Shown: positions 1 through 8,680, counted from the first letter of the stretch. The stretch: 64,000 nucleotides of DNA from Streptomyces composti (GCF_012034205.1 NZ_JAATEM010000015.1:109922-173921); one strand, 5' to 3'. Made by a program: numbers and translations. Notes: generated by a model from the letters alone, not told the origin.

Positions 1-171
1 GGTGCGGACGCAGTCCGGGCACTGGAAGCCCACCGAGGCGTCGACCATGCACTCCGGGCAGATCGGCCGCTCACAGCGAGTGCAGCGGACACCGGTCTCG
101 CGGTCCGGGTGCCGATAGCAGTGAGGGACGCTGTGGGCGTCCTGCTGGCTGCCGGCAGCCTGGTCGTCCAT
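1..171 (-). CDS. Rhomboid-family membrane protease, N-terminal fragment (cut by window edge)
   Basis: Only the first 57 codons are present, read leftward from an ATG at 171 (MDDQAAGSQQDAHSVPHCYR...). The fragment holds two zinc-ribbon/B-box-like modules: C-Y-R-H, then C-T-R-C-E-R-P-I-C-P-E-C, then C-P-D-C. Such an N-terminal zinc module precedes the membrane domain in actinobacterial rhomboid serine proteases, which cleave proteins inside the membrane. No membrane segment or catalytic Ser/His is visible because the gene runs off the left edge. The rhomboid call rests on the zinc module and on this gene's usual place next to the cyclophilin gene near oriC. Another protein with the same N-terminal zinc module is possible. 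Confidence 0.6.
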   Translation of the reverse strand, partial: MDDQAAGSQQDAHSVPHCYRHPDRETGVRCTRCERPICPECMVDASVGFQCPDCVRT

Positions 172-275
172 GACATCCCCTCGGTGGTGTGGAAAAGCCC
201 CGCCCCGCCCATCCTTACGGATGAGCGGGGCGATTGGTTCCCTCCGGGAGGCTTTCACCCCCGGAACGCCGGATC

Positions 276-803
276 TCAGCCCTCGGTGATCTCGATCGTC
301 TCGATCACGACGTCGTCGAGCGGACGGTCGGTGCGCGGGTTGGTCCGGGTGGAGGCGATGCTGTCGACGACCTTCTGGCCTGCGGCGTCGGTGACCTCGC
401 CGAAGATGGTGTGCTTGCGGTTCAGCCAGGCCGTGGGGGCCACGGTGATGAAGAACTGCGAGCCGTTGGTGCCCGGACCGGCGTTGGCCATGGCCAGCAG
501 GTAGGGCTTGTCGAAGCTCAGGTCCGGGTGGAACTCGTCCTCGAACTGGTAACCGGGGCCACCGGTGCCGTTGCCGAGCGGGTCACCGCCCTGGATCATG
601 AAGCCGCTGATCACCCGGTGGAAGACCGTACCGTCGTAGAGCTTGTCCGTGGTCCTGGCACCGGTCTTCGGGTCGGTCCACTCCCGCTCGCCCCTGGCGA
701 GCTCGACGAAGTTCTTGACCGTCTTGGGCGCGTGGTCCGGGAAGAGCCGGACCTTGATGTCGCCGTGGTTGGTCTTGAGGGTGGCGTAGAGCTGCTCAGC
801 CAC
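276..803 (-). CDS. ppiA: Peptidyl-prolyl cis-trans isomerase (cyclophilin)
   Basis: 175-residue cytoplasmic cyclophilin that speeds cis-trans isomerisation of proline peptide bonds. The family signature is intact: [15 protein letters not shown] around residues 61-75, with catalytic Arg and Phe, then NGSQFFIT around 113-120, then the [10 protein letters not shown] substrate-pocket segment. I chose the GTG at 803 ([15 protein letters not shown]...) because a GGAAGG Shine-Dalgarno lies just upstream and homology starts there; longer in-frame starts to 995 add low-complexity sequence. It lies between the rhomboid gene and tRNA-Ala, matching ppiA near the mycobacterial origin. Confidence 0.93.
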   Translation of the reverse strand: MAEQLYATLKTNHGDIKVRLFPDHAPKTVKNFVELARGEREWTDPKTGARTTDKLYDGTVFHRVISGFMIQGGDPLGNGTGGPGYQFEDEFHPDLSFDKPYLLAMANAGPGTNGSQFFITVAPTAWLNRKHTIFGEVTDAAGQKVVDSIASTRTNPRTDRPLDDVVIETIEITEG

Positions 804-1150
804 GATGTGCCTTCCGTTGTCTTTCCGTGACACCCCGATCCTCGCACGGACGGGACGCCTCGTCGCCCGACGTCCCGGGAGAGCGGGCAACCGGGCCGAA
901 CGGGTTGCGGAAATCCGCACCAGTCGCTCCGTAGCAGGAGCGCACGGCGGCGATCCGTGGCATTGTCGGCGACAAGCTCCTGTTGCCCCATTCACTCCCT
1001 ATCGCACTCCATATCGCGCCTGATCGCACTTGATCACGTTCGACCGGCACCCGTATGCCCGTCCGCGCATGCCCCGCGGCCGTCCCGCAGGCATGATCCG
1101 TAAAAGGGTGGAAAGTCGAAATACCGTACGCCACCGAGGAGGAGGAACCC
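804..1150. other. Intergenic region between divergent ppiA and DUF5324 genes
   Basis: 347 bases with no convincing gene. It must carry the two divergent promoters. The leftward GGAAGG (before 803) and the rightward GAGGAGGAGGA (1137-1147) are clear Shine-Dalgarno sequences. I could not assign -35/-10 boxes with confidence. Confidence 0.5.
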
Positions 1151-1852
1151 GTGACCCGCATCGACAGCGTGCGCGCCGCGACCGGTTCGGCGAAGGACAG
1201 CGTGCTGCACGCCGCGGAAGTGGTGGCGCCCTACGCCGACACGGCCAAGGTCAGGGCCGCGCACTACGCACACGAGGCACGCGTACGGCTCGCGCCCAAG
1301 GTGACGCAGGCCGCAGGGCAGGCCCGCGCACAGTACGGAGCACATGTCCAGCCGTATCTGGAGCAGGCCCGGACACATGTGCCGCCCAAGGTCGACCTGG
1401 CAGCCCAGGAAGCCGCCCTGAGGACGCGCAAGGCCGCGCGTCAGGCGGCGGAGCTCTCCAAGCCCAAGATCGAACAGGCGAGGGCCGCCGCAGGACCGGC
1501 CAAGGACGAGGCTGCGGCGCGCAGTGCTGCGGTGCTGGCCGCTCTCCGCGGCCAGGTCTCGGCCAAGCAGATCAACAAGCTCGTCCGCAAGCAGCAGCGG
1601 CGCGCCAAGGCCGGTAAGGCCGCCAGGGTGCTGCTGGTGCTGGGCGCCGTGGCGGGCGGAGCTTTCGCCGCCTGGAAGTGGTGGGACAAGCAGGCCAACC
1701 CCGACTGGCTGGTGGAGCCGCCGGCTCCGACGGACGTCCCGGAGGGCAGCACGCTCACCGCGGTGGACGGCAGCGGCCAGTCCACCCTTGACCCCGAGGT
1801 CCAGGCCAAGGAGGCCGAGGAGGAGGCCGCCAAGCGCGACGACCAGCCGTGA
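1151..1852 (+). CDS. DUF5324 family single-pass membrane protein
   Basis: 233 residues with a GTG start after a strong GAGGAGGAGGA ribosome site. Residues 1-150 are Ala/Lys/Arg-rich and look like one long charged, amphipathic or coiled-coil helix (repeated AA..AK..AR patterns). One membrane segment follows around 157-178 (ARVLLVLGAVAGGAFAAWKW) and then an acidic tail. The layout suggests a membrane-tethered helical cytoplasmic protein, as in the DUF5324 family of Streptomyces, whose function is unknown. A strong terminator and a parS site follow immediately. Confidence 0.8.
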   Translation: MTRIDSVRAATGSAKDSVLHAAEVVAPYADTAKVRAAHYAHEARVRLAPKVTQAAGQARAQYGAHVQPYLEQARTHVPPKVDLAAQEAALRTRKAARQAAELSKPKIEQARAAAGPAKDEAAARSAAVLAALRGQVSAKQINKLVRKQQRRAKAGKAARVLLVLGAVAGGAFAAWKWWDKQANPDWLVEPPAPTDVPEGSTLTAVDGSGQSTLDPEVQAKEAEEEAAKRDDQP

Positions 1853-1872
1853 CGAAGAAGCACGGACTGGCC

Positions 1873-1924
1873 AACGGCTCGGCGGGCAGGAAGAGTTGAC
1901 GCTCTTGCTGCCCGCCGAGCCGTT
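1873..1924 (+). terminator. Strong hairpin terminator after the DUF5324 gene
   Basis: A perfect 17-bp stem (1873-1889 with 1908-1924, aacggctcggcgggcag and its complement) is extended inward by a further aagag/ctctt pairing. There is no long T tract, but the stem is very stable. Its last three bases, gtt, are also the first bases of the parS site at 1922. Confidence 0.85.
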
Positions 1925-1935
1925 TCACGTGAAAC
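1922..1935. other. parS site 1
   Basis: Exact ParB-binding palindrome gtttcacgtgaaac, the only one found on the gyrase side of oriC. It lies between the convergent DUF5324 and tRNA-Ala genes and overlaps the foot of the terminator hairpin at 1873-1924. Confidence 0.95.
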
Positions 1936-1962
1936 ATCCCCAGCGGCCACCGCGCCGACGAC

Positions 1963-2005
1963 AAAACCCCTCTCACTACGTTTCCGCAGGTGGGAGGGGT
2001 TTGTT
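1963..2005 (-). terminator. Terminator of tRNA-Ala
   Basis: The inverted repeat aaacccctctcac/gtgggaggggttt has one G-U pair. On the minus strand the stem ends in GGGGTTTTG, a T-rich tail suited to intrinsic termination just after the tRNA. Confidence 0.75.
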
Positions 2006-2007
2006 TG

Positions 2008-2080
2008 TGGAGCCTAGGGGAGTCGAACCCCTGACATCTGCCATGCAAAGACAGCGCTCTACCAACTGAGCTAAGGCCCC
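2008..2080 (-). tRNA. tRNA-Ala (anticodon TGC)
   Basis: Minus-strand cloverleaf of 73 nt: acceptor GGGGCCT/AGGCTCC, D-arm GCTC..GAGC, anticodon stem CTGTC/GGCAG with loop TTTGCAT (anticodon TGC), and T-arm AGGGG-TTCGACT-CCCCT. The discriminator is A and no CCA is encoded. Confidence 0.95.
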
Positions 2081-2261
2081 GGAAGCAAAGCGTCCACCTG
2101 TGGGAATCCCTTCCCGGTGGGCGCCGGAGACCAGAGTACCGGGTCACCCCCGGGATCCCGCAAAAAGATTGGGGTCCCCGTGACCAACCACTCTCCGTAA
2201 GATGCTCGGCGTGGTTCGCTACAGCGAACCGCAGTTCTAGGGGAAGCGATGGGGAGACGCC

Positions 2262-2810
2262 ATGGACGCTGCACAGCAGGAAGCCACCGCAAGAGCGCGG
2301 GAACTGCAGCGGAGCTGGTACGGGGAGCCGCTGGGGACGCTCTTCCGCCGGCTGATAGACGATCTCGGGCTCAACCAGGCTCGTCTCGCGGGGGTTCTGG
2401 GACTGTCGGCGCCGATGCTGTCGCAGCTGATGAGCGGCCAGCGGGCGAAGATCGGTAATCCGGCCGTGGTCCAGCGGGTGCAGCTGCTGCAGGACCTGGC
2501 CCGTCAGGTCGTGGACGGCAGCGTCAGCGCCGCCGAGGCGACCGAGCGCATGGAGGAGATCAAGAAGTCTCAGGGGGGTTCGGTCCTCACCAACACCACG
2601 CAGACGACGAACAGTTCGGGGGCGCCGACGGTCAAGCGGGTGGTCCGCGAGATCCAGTCCCTGCTGCGTTCGGTGGCCGCCGCCAGCGAGATCCTCGAGG
2701 CCGCGGACGCCCTCGCCCCCACGCATCCCGAGCTGGCGGAGTTCCTCCGCGTCTACGGGGCGGGCCGCACCTCCGACGCGGTGGCGCACTACCAGTCCCA
2801 CCAGAGCTGA
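2262..2810 (+). CDS. Helix-turn-helix DNA-binding protein
   Basis: 182 residues. An XRE-like helix-turn-helix covers about residues 24-80 (LGTLFRRLIDDLGLNQARLA, then GLSAPMLSQLMSGQR), followed by a helical region and a C-terminal alpha-helical segment that may be an oligomerisation domain. This is probably a cytoplasmic transcription regulator; its targets are unknown. ATG 2262 follows GGGGAGA. It is a conserved single-copy gene type in this part of Streptomyces chromosomes, just upstream of a Ser/Thr kinase gene, which may link it to phosphorylation. That link is only inferred from position. Confidence 0.8.
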   Translation: MDAAQQEATARARELQRSWYGEPLGTLFRRLIDDLGLNQARLAGVLGLSAPMLSQLMSGQRAKIGNPAVVQRVQLLQDLARQVVDGSVSAAEATERMEEIKKSQGGSVLTNTTQTTNSSGAPTVKRVVREIQSLLRSVAAASEILEAADALAPTHPELAEFLRVYGAGRTSDAVAHYQSHQS

Positions 2811-3002
2811 CCGTCCGCCCGGCCGCCGCAGCGGGTACGGCAGCCGCCGGGCACCGGGGACCCACGAGCCGGGGACCCGCGAACTGGGGGGCCGAGCACA
2901 TGCGCGGATCGAGCGAGGGGCGGGGGAGTCGTACCGCCCGCCGAGGGGCAGGCAGAGGGGGAGTCACGGGGGCCATCGCTGGGGGAGGAGCGACGTTCAG
3001 CC

Positions 3003-5198
3003 ATGGGTGAGGTGTTCGCCGGCCGGTACGAGCTGGTCGACCCGATCGGCCGCGGAGGCGTCGGTGCCGTCTGGCGCGCCTGGGACCACCGCCGGCGGCG
3101 CTATGTGGCCGCCAAGGTCCTTCTCCAGAGCGACGCGCACTCGCTGCTCCGGTTCGTGCGCGAACAGGCCCTGCGCATCGACCATCCCCATGTCCTCGCG
3201 CCGACCAGCTGGGCCGCCGACGACGACAAGGTGCTCTTCACCATGGACCTCGTCGCCGGCGGCTCGCTGGTCCACCTGGTGAACGACTACGGGCCGCTGC
3301 CGCCCGCCTATGTCTGCACGCTGCTCGACCAGCTGCTGTCCGGGCTGGCCGCGGTGCACGCGGAGGGCGTGGTGCACCGTGACATCAAGCCCGCCAATGT
3401 GCTCATGGAGGCGACGGGCACGGCCCGGCCACGGCTGCGCCTGTCCGACTTCGGCATCGCCATGCGGCTGGGCGAGCCCCGGCTGACCGAGACCAACCTG
3501 GTCGTCGGCACGCCCGGCTACATCGCCCCCGAGCAGATGATGGGCTCGGAGCCGGACTTCCCCGCCGACCTGTTCGCCGTGGGCCTGGTCGCGCTGTATC
3601 TGCTGGAGGGCGCCAAGCCGGACGCCAAGGCGCTGGTCCAGTACTTCACCGAGCACGGGACGCCCGGGGCGCCCCAGGGCGTCCCGGAACCGCTGTGGCA
3701 GGTGGTGTCGACCCTGCTGCAGCCGGATCCGGCGGCGCGCTTCCGTACCGCCACCGGGGCGCGCAAGGCACTCGCCGCGGCCGCGGAACTCCTCCCGGAG
3801 CCCGGCCCCGACGACGAGCAGATCGAGATCTTCGACCAACTCGGGCCGCTGCCACCGGGGTTCGCGGAGAACGGCCCGGTGAGGCGGGCCTCCGGCGTGA
3901 CGAGTCCGGATGCCGTCCGTCCCCCGGCCGGCAGGGAGGACGCGGGCGCCCCCGGGACTCCGCCGTCCCGGTCCGCGGAGGCCTGGCGGTACGCAGCGGG
4001 GGGTGCGGCCGGAGGCACTGATTCTGCGGGGGCCGCAAGGGAGAACACCGGTGATGTGCCGGGCGACGGGGTGCCTGGCCACCTGGCGGAGGCCGCAGCA
4101 CCCGGCCGTCTGCCGGAGCCGGCAGAGGAAGGAAGGGGCCACGCAGGAGGCGGGAGCGGGGCCGGCCCGGCCGGAATGTCCGGGGACGGCAGCAACCCCG
4201 TTGGCGGGGGCGAGGTCTCCGGCAGCGGGGCCGCATCCGCCGGCCCCACCGAAGGCGGGCCCGGGCTCACGGACGAAACCGGTTCCACGAGCCGGCGCTC
4301 CTCCACGGACGGCGCCGCAGACGACCCCGGCCGCACCGGCGGACCCGGGTCCACCGGCGGACCCGGGTCCACCGGCGGACCCGGTCCGGCGGATGGGCCC
4401 GACTCCGCGGCCAGGCCTGGTGACCCAGACGGTCCCGGTCATGGAGGCAGGCCCGGTGACGCAGACGGGTCCAGCCGGACAAGCAGCCCCGGCTCCACAG
4501 GCGGCCCCGCTGCTGCGGGCGGGCGGCCGGTCCCGTCCGGCAGCGGTGCCGCCACAGGTCACATCACGGGCACGAGTGCCGGAACCGGGCCAGGGGCAGA
4601 CCATCCCGCTACCGGCTCCTCCGCACCCGCCGCCGACCCGCGGCAGCACACCGCTCCTCCCGCCGCCGCACGGCCCGGACTCACGCCCCCGGCCGGCAGC
4701 CCACGCCATGCGCCGGCACCCGAGCAGCCGCCCGGCGCCGCTCGGTCCTCCGCCCCGGAGCAACCGGCCGGCATGTCGGACACCGGCAGCTTCCACCTGC
4801 CTCCGCCACCGGTTACGGGCAGCTCCCCCGCCACACCGCACGCGCCGGCCGCCCCCGGTACGCCCCCGCCGGACCAGGCCCTTCACCACCGCGCACACCA
4901 CCCGCAAGCCCCTGCCGCGCCCGTCTCCCCCAACGACCCCACTCAACCGCTGCGCTCCCCCCAGTCGCATCCACCGGCGTATCCCGCCCCGGCCTGGCAC
5001 CAGCCCGCCGAGCCCTTCACTGCTGAATACACCGCCCAGGTCGCGCAGGTTCCCACTCCGCACGCGGCGATGTCACAGCCCGGCCCGACCACCGCCCGGC
5101 GCCGCCGCCCGGGCCCTCCGGCCAAGGTGGCCGTGCCCCTCCTGCTGCTCGCCCTTGCCTGCTACGCCGTGGGTTTCTGGGCCCTCACCCAGATCTGA
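3003..5198 (+). CDS. Ser/Thr protein kinase with long Pro/Gly linker and C-terminal membrane anchor
   Basis: 731 residues. The Hanks-type kinase domain (residues 8-275) has all key residues: G-loop GRGGVGAVW (16-24), ATP lysine K38, HRDIKPAN (catalytic D127), DFG (149-151) and GTPGYIAPE (169-177), so it should be active. A disordered linker of over 400 residues, rich in Gly, Pro, Ala and Thr, follows, including tandem GGPGSTGGPGST repeats (coded around 4339-4385). The protein ends in one membrane helix at about 706-729 with almost nothing outside, so there is no PASTA-type sensor. Regulation and substrates cannot be read from the sequence. Confidence 0.92.
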   Translation: MGEVFAGRYELVDPIGRGGVGAVWRAWDHRRRRYVAAKVLLQSDAHSLLRFVREQALRIDHPHVLAPTSWAADDDKVLFTMDLVAGGSLVHLVNDYGPLPPAYVCTLLDQLLSGLAAVHAEGVVHRDIKPANVLMEATGTARPRLRLSDFGIAMRLGEPRLTETNLVVGTPGYIAPEQMMGSEPDFPADLFAVGLVALYLLEGAKPDAKALVQYFTEHGTPGAPQGVPEPLWQVVSTLLQPDPAARFRTATGARKALAAAAELLPEPGPDDEQIEIFDQLGPLPPGFAENGPVRRASGVTSPDAVRPPAGREDAGAPGTPPSRSAEAWRYAAGGAAGGTDSAGAARENTGDVPGDGVPGHLAEAAAPGRLPEPAEEGRGHAGGGSGAGPAGMSGDGSNPVGGGEVSGSGAASAGPTEGGPGLTDETGSTSRRSSTDGAADDPGRTGGPGSTGGPGSTGGPGPADGPDSAARPGDPDGPGHGGRPGDADGSSRTSSPGSTGGPAAAGGRPVPSGSGAATGHITGTSAGTGPGADHPATGSSAPAADPRQHTAPPAAARPGLTPPAGSPRHAPAPEQPPGAARSSAPEQPAGMSDTGSFHLPPPPVTGSSPATPHAPAAPGTPPPDQALHHRAHHPQAPAAPVSPNDPTQPLRSPQSHPPAYPAPAWHQPAEPFTAEYTAQVAQVPTPHAAMSQPGPTTARRRRPGPPAKVAVPLLLLALACYAVGFWALTQI
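4337..4385 (+). repeat. Tandem repeat inside the kinase linker
   Basis: An 18-bp unit (ggcggacccgggtccacc) is repeated in tandem about 2.5 times, coding Gly-Gly-Pro-Gly-Ser-Thr. Such units change copy number easily, so linker length probably varies between strains. Confidence 0.75.
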
Positions 5199-5225
5199 CC
5201 GCGTCGGATCCGACCGCACCCAGCG

Positions 5226-5249
5226 CTGATCAGTCCCGGGACTGATCAG
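5226..5249. terminator. 24-bp perfect palindrome between convergent genes
   Basis: ctgatcagtccc followed directly by gggactgatcag forms a perfect palindrome in the 182-bp gap between the convergent kinase and secreted-protein genes. gatcagtccc recurs at about 5262. A direct repeat, ccgaccgcacccag, flanks the palindrome at about 5209 and 5276. It probably works as a bidirectional terminator; an unusual operator is less likely. Confidence 0.5.
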
Positions 5250-5380
5250 TCCCTCGGCCCCGATCAGTCCCGGACCCGACCGCACCCAGAACCGCCCCCC
5301 TCAGACGCGGCGGCGATCCCCGACCCGACCACACCCGCATCCGACCGCCCGCCCGGGGCGTCTCCCGCAGCGCCCGCCCG

Positions 5381-6847
5381 CTACGGAGTCGCCCGCCTGC
5401 GGGCCAGCACCGTCCACACCCCGAGCCCCAGCAGGAGCGCGCTTCCCGTGCCGATCCCGCCCACGGCCAGTGCCCGCATCGCGGTGCCCCCGCCGCCCGT
5501 GGCGCTTCCGGTCGCCTCCCGGTCCCCGTCCGTGACGGTGAAGATGCCCGCCGGTGCGGACTCCCCCTGATAGCCGGGCCCGTCCTGTGCCGGACCGTCC
5601 ACCCGTACCCGCAGCACCACCGGCACGGGCTTGTCGCCGAACTTCTCCGCCACCTCCGCCGAGAGGTGGGCGACGAGATAGTAGGAACCGGCGAAGCGTA
5701 CGGCCGACACCCTGCTGTTGGGCGCCTGCCGGTTGGTGTGGGCCACGGGGGGCAGGGGATTCAGGCTCTCGGACTTCCGGGTGCCGTCGTAGCCGATGCC
5801 CAGGTCGGCGACGTGACCGCGGACGGGGTTGTAGAGGTCCAGGTCCAGCGCGGAGGGCACGAAACCGGAGCGGCCGGAGCCCGAGCCGCCCAGCTCGGCG
5901 GTGACGTGCAGTTGCTGCCCCCAGTCGACAGGGACCCGGTAGAACACCGTCCGGCCGGGCCTGAGGTCGTTCCGCCAGACCCCCTCGCCGATCAGGGCCG
6001 CCTCGGCGAACCCCGCCCCGCCACGGCGCCGCCGTGCCTCTCCCGCAAGAGGATCGGGAGTCGCGGAGTTCCATGCCTCGGGCTCGCCCGTCGCCCCCTC
6101 CTCCCGCAGTGGCGGCTCGGAGACCACGGCGAGCTCCAGCTCCCAGGGCTCGGGGGAGGCTCCCCTGCCGTCCGGATCGGCGCGCTCGACCGACACGTAG
6201 TACATCCCGGCCTCCTTGCACAGGGACCTTCTCGGCGAGATCTCCCGGACTGCCCACGCCGTCACCGGGCGGGGACTGCGGCCGGCCCCGAAGGTCGCGG
6301 TGTCGAGATCGCACGAGCGGCGCCCACTGTCCCGCAGGGACACCTTCAGCCCGTCGGAGACCGCGGCGGTGCCGCCCGCCGGCGGAACGGCGGTGACGGA
6401 GACGTACGCGTTCGAGGTCCCGTCGAGCTGGACGCCGTAGTGCACCGGACCCGACGGCGGCAGAGTGCTGCGATAGCTCCGGCCCGCCGCCAGCGTGGCG
6501 GGCCGCGCCGTGCCCGCGGCACCCTTGACGCGCTGAGCGTCATCCGCGAAGGCGTAGCCCCCCGGAGCTTCCGACGCCGCCTCGAGCGTCTTCGCAGCAC
6601 CACTCGCGGCGGCGCCGTGCCCCCCGGAGAATTCCGCGCCGCCGGTGGCAGCGTGCGCCACCTGCCCCGGGCCCGCGACCGCGCCCGAGGCCAGCAGCAG
6701 CGCGGTGGTGAGCAGCGCCACGCCCGTGTGCACGCGAGTTGCCGGGCGCCCTTGTACGAGCCGTGCGCGCTGCCCCCACGCCCTGCACCGCCGTCCCCTC
6801 ACGCGCCACTCCTCGCTTCCTGCCGGGGCGTCCCTCTGTCTCGGCAC
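5381..6847 (-). CDS. Secreted, C-terminally membrane-anchored protein of unknown function
   Basis: 488 residues. A basic N-terminus leads into a signal peptide (about 38-67: HTGVALLTTALLLASGAVAG, ending AHAA). A large extracellular part rich in beta-strand-like segments follows. It contains Y-G-V-Q-L and F-Y-R-V-P-V-D blocks that look like two related domains, then a membrane helix (about 460-483) and an Arg-rich cytoplasmic end. Type I topology with a stop-transfer tail fits a cell-surface protein. I recognise no enzyme motif. It converges on the kinase gene. The start is uncertain: the first 35 residues are Arg-rich, and a later start just before the signal peptide is possible. Confidence 0.7.
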   Translation of the reverse strand: MPRQRDAPAGSEEWRVRGRRCRAWGQRARLVQGRPATRVHTGVALLTTALLLASGAVAGPGQVAHAATGGAEFSGGHGAAASGAAKTLEAASEAPGGYAFADDAQRVKGAAGTARPATLAAGRSYRSTLPPSGPVHYGVQLDGTSNAYVSVTAVPPAGGTAAVSDGLKVSLRDSGRRSCDLDTATFGAGRSPRPVTAWAVREISPRRSLCKEAGMYYVSVERADPDGRGASPEPWELELAVVSEPPLREEGATGEPEAWNSATPDPLAGEARRRRGGAGFAEAALIGEGVWRNDLRPGRTVFYRVPVDWGQQLHVTAELGGSGSGRSGFVPSALDLDLYNPVRGHVADLGIGYDGTRKSESLNPLPPVAHTNRQAPNSRVSAVRFAGSYYLVAHLSAEVAEKFGDKPVPVVLRVRVDGPAQDGPGYQGESAPAGIFTVTDGDREATGSATGGGGTAMRALAVGGIGTGSALLLGLGVWTVLARRRATP

Positions 6848-6930
6848 CGGCCCCTACGTGATCACTCGTACGCCGCGCCGTCGCCCATCCTGCCCCGCGA
6901 CGGCGGCTCGTGAGCAAGGTTCACCGCACA

Positions 6931-6960
6931 CAAAACCCCGACCGCAAGCACGGCCGGGGT
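6931..6960. terminator. Hairpin downstream of the DLW-39 gene
   Basis: accccgaccg and cggccggggt form an imperfect 10-bp stem (one mismatch) in the gap between the DLW-39 gene (ending 6985) and the secreted-protein start. It probably terminates DLW-39 transcripts. Confidence 0.45.
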
Positions 6961-6984
6961 CTGTTCAGAGTCGGTTGTATGTGC

Positions 6985-7113
6985 TCACGAACCCGTGGGC
7001 ACGGAGTCAGTCGCCTCCGTCCACAGATCCTGCTCGGCGCGATCCGCCTGGATCTGGCGGTACACGAGGAGCCCGCCGATGGCGGCCAGTGCGACCAGGA
7101 GAAGCTTCTTCAC
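6985..7113 (-). CDS. DLW-39 family small membrane protein
   Basis: 42 residues from GTG 7113, preceded by an AGGAAAGACGAGG ribosome site. A short N-terminal membrane helix (KKLLLVALAAIGGLLVYRQ) is followed by Q-A-D-R-A-E-Q-D-L-W-T-E-A-T-D. The D-L-W near position 30-31 and the total length identify the DLW-39 family, a conserved tiny actinobacterial protein of unknown role found close to the tRNA-Ile/tRNA-Ala/gyrA locus, as here. Confidence 0.85.
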   Translation of the reverse strand: MKKLLLVALAAIGGLLVYRQIQADRAEQDLWTEATDSVPTGS

Positions 7114-7451
7114 CGCGCGACCTCGTCTTTCCTTGACGTAGGGGACCTCTGGCGCCCGACTATACACACCGACCGATACCGATCGGTGACCTATGCCGGC
7201 CGTCAACTCCCGCCCGCCGCAGCGGTTTAGCCGCTGATCGCCTCGATCCGATCGGAGGGTGATCACACCCTCACGGACCGTTGATTTGGCCGATTTGCTC
7301 CGTGGTTCGCCATTTCTCGGCCGCCTTGCGCCCATCCGGGTGGTGTTCATCTGAACATCCACGCGCCACGGGCGTCGGTCCACCACTTCGCGGCCCTCAT
7401 ACACATCATGAGGAAAGTACGCAAATCGCCCAACCCGAAAGTGAGGGGACC
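7114..7451. other. Intergenic region, DLW-39 / secreted protein
   Basis: 338 bases of visibly lower GC than the neighbouring genes, between divergent transcription units. It must carry both promoters. A small inverted repeat, accgat-accg-atcggt, lies at about 7170-7190 and could be an operator. I see no coding potential. Confidence 0.4.
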
Positions 7452-7853
7452 ATGGCCAAGAACAAGGTCATGAAGCTGTGGACCGTCATCGTCACCGCCT
7501 TCCTCGCGCTCTGCACGGCGCTCGGCCTGGCCACCACCACCGCCTCGGCGGCCGTACCGCAGACCGAGACCGCGCGCAACACGGAGCGCGCCACCGACAC
7601 CGCGGCGGCCCCGGCGCTGGTCCTGCGGTCCAAGTCCCGGCCCAGCGCACTTCCCCCCACGATGAAGCAGCGCATCCACGCCGAGGCCCACGGCAAGTCC
7701 CCCCGCTGCCGACAGGTCCGAGCCATGAACGGCACCGCCGACGTGCTGATGTGCGCCCCGGACAGCACGTCGCAGCCGGGCACCACGTCGCAGGCCGGCA
7801 CACCGTCCGCATCGGGCCCCTCCAGCACCGTCAGCACACCGCTCCAGCGCTGA
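7452..7853 (+). CDS. Small secreted protein, Streptomyces-type, unknown function
   Basis: 133 residues from ATG 7452 after a GAGGGG ribosome site; upstream in-frame starts are rejected because the signal peptide begins here. KNKVMKLWTVIVTAFLALCT then ALGLATTTASA is a typical Sec signal peptide ending ASA-A. The mature part is Thr/Ser/Pro-rich with two cysteines (in SPRCRQ and VLMCAP) that could form one disulfide. No catalytic motif is visible. A terminator follows at 7955. Confidence 0.7.
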   Translation: MAKNKVMKLWTVIVTAFLALCTALGLATTTASAAVPQTETARNTERATDTAAAPALVLRSKSRPSALPPTMKQRIHAEAHGKSPRCRQVRAMNGTADVLMCAPDSTSQPGTTSQAGTPSASGPSSTVSTPLQR

Positions 7854-7954
7854 CCCCCGGCCGCCCCTCCGGCCACCCCAGCAGACCCAGCCATTCCGTG
7901 CCGTCCGGCCGTTGAAAGTCCTGGCGAACTTGCGTACAGCCCCACGGCACACGC

Positions 7955-7992
7955 AGGCCCGGCAACTCCTCCCCGGAGCAGCCGGGCCTTTT
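7955..7992 (+). terminator. Intrinsic terminator after the small secreted protein
   Basis: aggcccggc pairs with gccgggcct across a 17-nt loop and is followed by tttt, a good rho-independent signal by Streptomyces standards. Confidence 0.75.
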
Positions 7993-8120
7993 CCATGCCC
8001 GCGCCGCCCCCGGCAGCGGCAGCCACCCTTTCGGGTCACAGAAGCCTCACATCAGCTCCACATCCTTCACATTCGACGCATGATGCTCCCTCACCACACA
8101 CGCAGAACGCCCATGAGGGA

Positions 8121-8680
8121 ATGATGAAGACGCCACCACCGCCATCTCCGCCGTCGCCGCCGCGCTGCTCGCACTGGCCGCCTGCGGTCCCCAGGAGACC
8201 GTCAGCACCACCCCCAAGGCCGACCGGTCGCAGTCCGCCGGCACCGAGGCCGAGCCGAAGAAGGACGCAACCGTCGGTGACACCCTCACGCTGAAGGGCA
8301 TGGAGGACGGGGAGCAGCTCGATGTCACCCTCAAGAAGTGGCTGCCGACCGCTGAGGGGGCCGACGAGTTCAATGTTCCCGAGGACGGCAAGAGGTGGGC
8401 AGCCGCCCAGTTCGAGCTGGTCAACACCGGCACCAAGGTGTACTCCGACAGTCCCTCGAACGGCGCGCAGGCGGCAGACAGCCAGGGCCAGCGCTTCGAC
8501 GCGTATTTCGGGGAGATCGCAGCGGGGCCGGCGATGTCCTCGGACGTGAGCCTGCCCAAGGGCGAGAAGGCTCTGGGCTGGATCGTTTTCGAGGTGCCGG
8601 AGAACTCGAAGATCACGAAGGTTCAGTTCGCGATGAACTCCGGCTTCTCCGACCAGACAGCCCAGTGGTCCGTGAAGTGA
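8121..8680 (+). pseudogene. DUF4352-type lipoprotein with frameshifted N-terminus
   Basis: The frame open from 8117 to the stop at 8680 encodes a lipoprotein: a hydrophobic run ISAVAAALLALAACG with lipobox L-A-A-C, then a T/E/K-rich linker, then a beta-rich domain (TLKGMEDGEQLDVTLKKWL, then RWAAAQFELVNTGTKVY) of DUF4352/Ig-like type ending QWSVK. No ATG, GTG or TTG lies in that frame upstream of the lipobox; the TGA at 8114 closes it. The obvious starts, ATG 8121 and 8124 after GAGGGA, are in another frame and give MKTPPPPSPPSPP. Adding one base, or removing two, between 8126 and about 8140 would join start and lipobox. So this is a real one-base frameshift or a sequencing error. The ATG at 8300 would give a 126-residue leaderless product. 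The intact downstream domain suggests a recent event. Confidence 0.65.

Noticed and set aside
2997..5063. 688-codon minus-strand ORF opposite the kinase
   Set aside because: Gly/Arg-rich shadow. The kinase on the plus strand has all catalytic motifs.
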